Assembly (NCBI GenBank): GCA_044220975.1
Contig: JBGAPZ010000004.1
Span: 1 to 64,000 of the forward strand
Direction of reading: 5' to 3'
Origin: SZUA-430 sp044220975
GTDB taxonomy: Bacteria > Pseudomonadota > Alphaproteobacteria > Micropepsales > Micropepsaceae
Length of the DNA: 64,000 bases
The translations under genes were made by a program, and so were the position numbers. Below the pieces are notes generated by a model. It ran no database searches. It was not told the origin of the DNA and saw nothing but the letters and a program-made list of their open reading frames with translations. Below, in pieces: positions 60,720-64,000 of the stretch (position 1 is the stretch's first letter; the number at the start of each line of letters is the position of its first letter).

Positions 60720-61883
60720 ATGGACCTTGCTCAGCCGCTTCCTTTTCAGTTTCAACTTGCGAGCCTGCCGCCCGAAGCCGAACGGCTGCGAGGCGAAGTA
60801 CGTGCGTTTTTGGCGGGCGAACTGGCGTCGCTCGCGCCTGAGTTGAAGGCTCAGTCGTGGAGCGGGTTCAATCCGGATTTCAGCCGCAAGCTCGGCGCGC
60901 GCGGGTTCATCGGCCTAACGTGGCCGAAAGCATATGGCGGTCACGAGCGGTCCGCGCTCGAGCGTTACGTGGTGATCGAAGAGTTGCTCGCTGCCGGCGC
61001 GCCTGTCGCCGCGCACTGGGTCGCCGACCGCCAGAGTGGGCCGCTGCTTTTGAAATTCGGCACCGAGGAACAACGCCATCGCGTGCTTCCCGGCATCGCC
61101 AAGGGCGAAACCTATTTTTCCATCGGGATGAGCGAGCCGGACTCCGGTTCCGACTTGGCGAGCGTTCGAACGCGCGCGACACGCTCGAACGATGGCTGGC
61201 GCGTGCGCGGGACAAAGCTTTGGAGTTCGGGTGCGCATCGCTCGCACTATATGATTGCGTTGTTCCGGACCGGCGATGGCGTCGATCAGCGGCAGATGGG
61301 CCTGACGCAGTTTTTGGTGGATCTCAAAGGGCCTGGGATACACGTTCGTCCGATCGCCGACCTCACAGGGCATGAGCATTTCAACGAGGTCGTGTTCGAC
61401 GACGCGCCCCTGCCACTTGATGCGGTAATCGGCGCGGAAGGGCAGGGCTGGGCGCAGGTCACCGCGGAGCTTGCGTATGAGCGGTCAGGGCCTGAGCGGT
61501 TCTTGTCGAGTATGATGCTGTTGAAGCATCTCATTGCCGCAGCGAGCGTCAATCCATCCGAGCGTGTGGCTATCGCGATCGGGCGTCTCACGGCTCGCTT
61601 GCACGCGCTCAGGCAGTTATCGCTGTCGGTCGCCACGCAGTTGCAGCGGGGTGCGAATCCGGCGCTGGAGGCTGCGCTGGTGAAGGACGTGGGTGCGGTG
61701 TTCGAACAAGATATTCCCGAGATTGCACACGATCTTTTCGGGCTTGAATCGTCACTTGGGTCGGACGACGCGTTAAAGCGCGTGCAGGCCTATCTGACGC
61801 AAGTTGCGCCGTCGTTTTCGTTGCGCGGGGGCACGCGCGAAATCTTGCGCGGGATTATCGCGCGCGGCTTGGGGTTGAGGTGA
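60720..61883 (+). CDS. Acyl-CoA dehydrogenase, subunit 1 of adjacent pair
   Basis: The 387-residue protein has FxIGMSEPDSGSDLASVRTRA near residue 140 (YFSIGMSEPDSGSDL), FNEVVFDDAPLP and the C-terminal LRGGTREILRGIIARGLGL. This is the FAD-binding acyl-CoA dehydrogenase fold, in the branch seen in steroid- and side-chain-degrading heteromeric enzymes. Start set at the ATG 60720; a GTG three codons earlier (60711) is possible. The second dehydrogenase gene starts 4 nt after its stop, suggesting a heterotetramer in which the two chains share one active site. Substrate unknown. Confidence 0.9.
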   Translation: MDLAQPLPFQFQLASLPPEAERLRGEVRAFLAGELASLAPELKAQSWSGFNPDFSRKLGARGFIGLTWPKAYGGHERSALERYVVIEELLAAGAPVAAHWVADRQSGPLLLKFGTEEQRHRVLPGIAKGETYFSIGMSEPDSGSDLASVRTRATRSNDGWRVRGTKLWSSGAHRSHYMIALFRTGDGVDQRQMGLTQFLVDLKGPGIHVRPIADLTGHEHFNEVVFDDAPLPLDAVIGAEGQGWAQVTAELAYERSGPERFLSSMMLLKHLIAAASVNPSERVAIAIGRLTARLHALRQLSLSVATQLQRGANPALEAALVKDVGAVFEQDIPEIAHDLFGLESSLGSDDALKRVQAYLTQVAPSFSLRGGTREILRGIIARGLGLR

Positions 61884-61887
61884 GCCG

Positions 61888-62913
61888 ATGAGCGAGACCG
61901 CAAACCTCATTCACGACGCCGCGCATCGTCTGTTCGCGCAATATGTGTCCACCGACATTCTGAATGCCGCCGAGAAAGGTACCTGGGCCGAGGCTTTGTG
62001 GGATGCCGTCGAAGACGCGGGCTTCCTCGATACGCTTGCAGATGCCGATACGTCACCTCAGGAGCGCGCCTCGAATACGGCCGTGCTGTTGCGTGCCGCC
62101 GGCCGACACTTGGTGCCGATCCCGTTGGGTGAGACGATCGTGGCGCGTTCGATTCTATCAGCGCACAAGATCAAGGTCCCGCGTGGACCGATCACTTTCG
62201 CTGTTCTCGACGGACACACGCATACGCATGGCGATCACGCGCATCTCAAGGGGCGCGCGCTTCGTGTTGCGTATGCGCGGCATTCGGCGAACGTGCTTCT
62301 GAGCGCGCAGGACAGCGGAGAGGCGGTTCTGATCGCCGTCCGTCGCGGCACACTGAAGGAAGGCGCGAATGTTGCGGGCGAACCGCGGGACGAGCTCACC
62401 TTCGGCGATACGGCGGGAACAACAGTCTCGGGTGTGTCGGGCGACGATCTGCTGACGTACGGCGCAACGGTTCGCTCGGCTCTGATCGCCGGGGCGCTCG
62501 ATCGTATCTTGATGCAGACTGTCGAGTACGCGCGCACGCGCGTGCAATTCGGCAAACCGATCGCGTCGTTCCAGGCGATTCAGCAGCAGCTTGCGGTTCT
62601 TGCCGGACATACGGCGGCCGCTGGTATCGCCGCCGATGCGGCATTTGCGGACGTCGAAGATAGTGCGCGGCGGACCAGATCGGCCGCGATTGCAAAGGTG
62701 CGGGCCGGCGATGCCGCCGGTGCTGCGGCCTCGATCGCGCACCAAGTTCACGGTGCTATCGGGATCACAAAAGAGCACTCGCTGCACTTCGCGACGCGCA
62801 GGCTCTACTCGTGGCGCGCCGAGTTCGGTGCCGAGTCTTTCTGGGCGGAGAAGCTTGGCCGCGCCGCTTGCACTGCCGGCGTGGACGCGTTCTGGCCGTC
62901 GATGACGCAATAG
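61888..62913 (+). CDS. Acyl-CoA dehydrogenase, subunit 2 of adjacent pair
   Basis: The 341-residue protein is shorter than the usual 380. It keeps the C-terminal helical domain (VEYARTRVQFGKPIASFQAIQQQLAVLAGHTAAA, in part, and HQVHGAIGITKEHSLHFATRRLY, in part), but its middle sheet is divergent and lacks the EPD-S/T block that lines FAD. Such degenerate partners are known from the alpha2-beta2 FadE-type enzymes of cholesterol catabolism, which supports a shared-site heteromer with the gene 4 nt upstream. A perfect bidirectional terminator follows. Confidence 0.87.
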   Translation: MSETANLIHDAAHRLFAQYVSTDILNAAEKGTWAEALWDAVEDAGFLDTLADADTSPQERASNTAVLLRAAGRHLVPIPLGETIVARSILSAHKIKVPRGPITFAVLDGHTHTHGDHAHLKGRALRVAYARHSANVLLSAQDSGEAVLIAVRRGTLKEGANVAGEPRDELTFGDTAGTTVSGVSGDDLLTYGATVRSALIAGALDRILMQTVEYARTRVQFGKPIASFQAIQQQLAVLAGHTAAAGIAADAAFADVEDSARRTRSAAIAKVRAGDAAGAAASIAHQVHGAIGITKEHSLHFATRRLYSWRAEFGAESFWAEKLGRAACTAGVDAFWPSMTQ

Positions 62914-62921
62914 AAAATGCA

Positions 62922-62948
62922 AAACGCCGGGTGTTTGACCCGGCGTTT
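62922..62948. terminator. Bidirectional terminator between convergent genes
   Basis: Perfect 11-bp stem AAACGCCGGGT (62922-62932) and ACCCGGCGTTT (62938-62948) with a 5-nt loop. It lies 8 nt past the dehydrogenase stop and 22 nt past the stop of the opposite gene. Confidence 0.87.
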
Positions 62949-62970
62949 GCGGTTTGTGTCCGGAACGACG

Positions 62971-63435
62971 TCAGAGGTAACGGACGTCGCGCACGATGCC
63001 CGTGAAGGCGTTGACACGTAGCATCACCGGGCGGCCGGCACGGTTGAACGCGAAGGCTCTATAGTCCGAACCCCAGCGCGATTTCTGCAGGTTGCGAACG
63101 CCGTAGTAGCCTTGGTAGGCAAGTGCGCGCACGAGCTTCTTGTGGCTCAACGGCTTTTGATAGCGATACCGGTTGTCGTTGTATTGGTCGCCCCAGCCGC
63201 GTTCCCAACGGTCGAAGTTTCCGTTCTGGCGATCGAAGTTGTAGTTGTCGTTGTAGCGCGGCTCGACACGGCGATCTTGCGGATAGCGATAATCGTCGTC
63301 GCCGTACTGGCCCTGATTGTTCTGGCCCTGATTCTGGCCGCCTTGATAAGGATAATTCTGGTCGGCGAAAGCAGGGCTCGCCACACCCAATGTCAGCGCC
63401 ATAGCGGCTGCGGCGGCGGTCACAAATTTGCGCAT
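62971..63435 (-). CDS. Exported Asn/Gln/Tyr-rich protein with PepSY-like C-terminus
   Basis: The 154-residue protein starts at 63435 with GGGAGA upstream and has a signal peptide (to about residue 24, PAFA-DQ). A long central region rich in Gln, Asn, Tyr, Asp and Arg (YPYQGGQNQGQNNQGQYGDDDYRYPQDRR, in part; YNDNYNFDRQNGNFDRWERGWG) is low-complexity and prion-like. The C-terminal 45 residues (LVRALAYQGYYGVRNLQK, YRAFAFNRAGRPVMLRVNAFTGIVRDVRYL, in parts) look like a PepSY-type module, where the last part often contacts a protein partner. No function is known. Confidence 0.7.
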   Translation of the reverse strand: MRKFVTAAAAAMALTLGVASPAFADQNYPYQGGQNQGQNNQGQYGDDDYRYPQDRRVEPRYNDNYNFDRQNGNFDRWERGWGDQYNDNRYRYQKPLSHKKLVRALAYQGYYGVRNLQKSRWGSDYRAFAFNRAGRPVMLRVNAFTGIVRDVRYL

Positions 63436-63561
63436 TCGATTCTCCCGTTCAAAAAGGGTGGTTAGCCAACCCTTGATGGACATATTGATTGCCCTTGCCT
63501 GAACGTGGTCTGCATGGCCTATTCACCCGGGGTTCAGTGAGCGATACCTATCTATACGGGC

Positions 63562-63930
63562 ATGTTTAGCGTCGTGCGCCCCTTCCTGATTGCCGTGATC
63601 GCGGCGGCCCTGGCCCTGCCGGCTGTGGCTGGCCCGCGCGTCGGCGCTCGTCTGGGGAACGACGGGCTCGTCCAAGAACGCAACGATGGTTGGCGCTTGC
63701 GCGGCCGAGGGCTGATCGATGTTCGGCAGGACGCGCCGAACTTGCTGCCGCTGGAAATCGTGCTGCGCAATGTTGCCGCCCAGTTTCCGGGACACCATTT
63801 GGGTGTCGACGGACCGTTCCAACGCGACGGACGGTGGATCTACCGGATTAAGTGGCTGACCCCCGACGGGCGCGTGCTTATCGTGTTTGCCGACGCTCAA
63901 ACAGGCCAAGTTCTCGGTCATCGTGGCTGA
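63562..63930 (+). CDS. PepSY-like small exported protein upstream of a response regulator
   Basis: A 122-residue protein with a signal peptide (residues 1-23, AVAG). The C-terminal half, LLPLEIVLRNVAAQFPGHHLGVDG and WIYRIKWLTPDGRVLIVFADAQTGQVLGHRG (in parts), has the PepSY pattern: helix, then two strands with a terminal GxxxxG. PepSY proteins near two-component systems are thought to modulate sensor kinases. The response regulator gene starts 14 nt after its stop, and a kinase is expected just beyond the window. Confidence 0.75.
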   Translation: MFSVVRPFLIAVIAAALALPAVAGPRVGARLGNDGLVQERNDGWRLRGRGLIDVRQDAPNLLPLEIVLRNVAAQFPGHHLGVDGPFQRDGRWIYRIKWLTPDGRVLIVFADAQTGQVLGHRG

Positions 63931-63944
63931 CGGAAAGTGAACCC

Positions 63945-64000
63945 ATGCGCATTCTTGTAGTTGAAGACGATCCCGACTTGCAGCGCTTACTCGCGAGCGC
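63945..64000 (+). CDS. Response regulator (3' truncated by window), OmpR-type start
   Basis: The first 18 codons are present: MRILVVEDDPDLQRLLAS, the typical receiver-domain opening with the acidic pair (EDD) that binds magnesium. The upstream GGAAAG is a plausible ribosome site. The short leader and close coupling to the PepSY gene suggest an envelope-sensing two-component operon. The class (OmpR/PhoB-like) is inferred from the opening only. Confidence 0.85.
   Translation, partial: MRILVVEDDPDLQRLLAS

Overview
This window reads as a chromosomal segment of a free-living alphaproteobacterium. The DNA is GC-rich with short intergenic gaps and many 4-bp stop/start overlaps. GTG and TTG starts are frequent. 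The order rpsF-rpsR-rplI-dnaB-alr-mlaE-mlaF ... radA-cvpA-purF resembles a housekeeping block known from Alphaproteobacteria. I lean towards Caulobacterales or a neighbouring order, but the sequence alone does not settle this. I saw no rRNA, tRNA, CRISPR array, prophage or origin of replication.

Layout. 1-8.2 kb: end of an ArsC-like gene, an FAD monooxygenase, an outer-membrane barrel, then the envelope/ribosome group yfgM-like, bamB, der, followed by GFA and DUF2167 genes. 8.2-12.5 kb: SDR, purF, cvpA, radA on the minus strand. 12.5-16.5 kb: a cellulose-like polysaccharide locus (BcsA-like synthase without PilZ, BcsS-like barrel, GH8 glucanase) directly upstream of radA. 16.7-20.6 kb: SleB-type wall hydrolase, a secreted Asn-Pro-Pro-Gly-Pro repeat protein, a Rieske oxygenase and unknowns. 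20.7-26.7 kb: mlaF, mlaE, alr, dnaB, rplI, rpsR, rpsF, with low-complexity extensions on S18 and L9. 26.9-29 kb: a lipoprotein and a FecR-domain protein with a perfect-phase hexapeptide repeat. 29-32.4 kb: an operon of Rap1a/Tai-like protein, gamma-glutamyltransferase and GH29 fucosidase. 32.4-34.2 kb: CDP-alcohol phosphatidyltransferase and acyl-CoA dehydrogenase.

34.2-37.9 kb: a translationally coupled operon of TPR/YaiO-like barrel, HEAT-repeat membrane protein and a second processive GT2, probably a second exopolysaccharide system. 38.4-39.2 kb: a REP-associated tyrosine transposase with inverted terminal sequences. 39.8-41.3 kb: two tandem LuxR-type regulators without a luxI. 41.3-50.8 kb: nitronate monooxygenase, TraB/GumN, prfC, a barrel, SDR, a large unknown protein, a group IV decarboxylase and a histidine kinase. 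50.8-53.3 kb: an assimilatory sulfite reductase operon. 53.3-56 kb: an NMT1/THI5-type ABC importer. 56-59.4 kb: DUF1254/DUF1214 pair and a class A penicillin-binding protein. 59.4-60.4 kb: 1 kb without a convincing gene. 60.4-64 kb: two tiny overlapping membrane-protein genes, a paired acyl-CoA dehydrogenase operon, two small PepSY-like exported proteins and the start of a response regulator.

The dominant theme is the cell envelope: lipid transport, BAM assembly, peptidoglycan synthesis and cleavage, two polysaccharide systems and several barrels. No single cluster is plainly a new defence or mobile system. The most interesting candidates are the PilZ-less cellulose-like locus set into a housekeeping block, the YaiO/HEAT/GT2 operon, the NPPGP-repeat secreted protein, and the paired extensions on S18 and L9.
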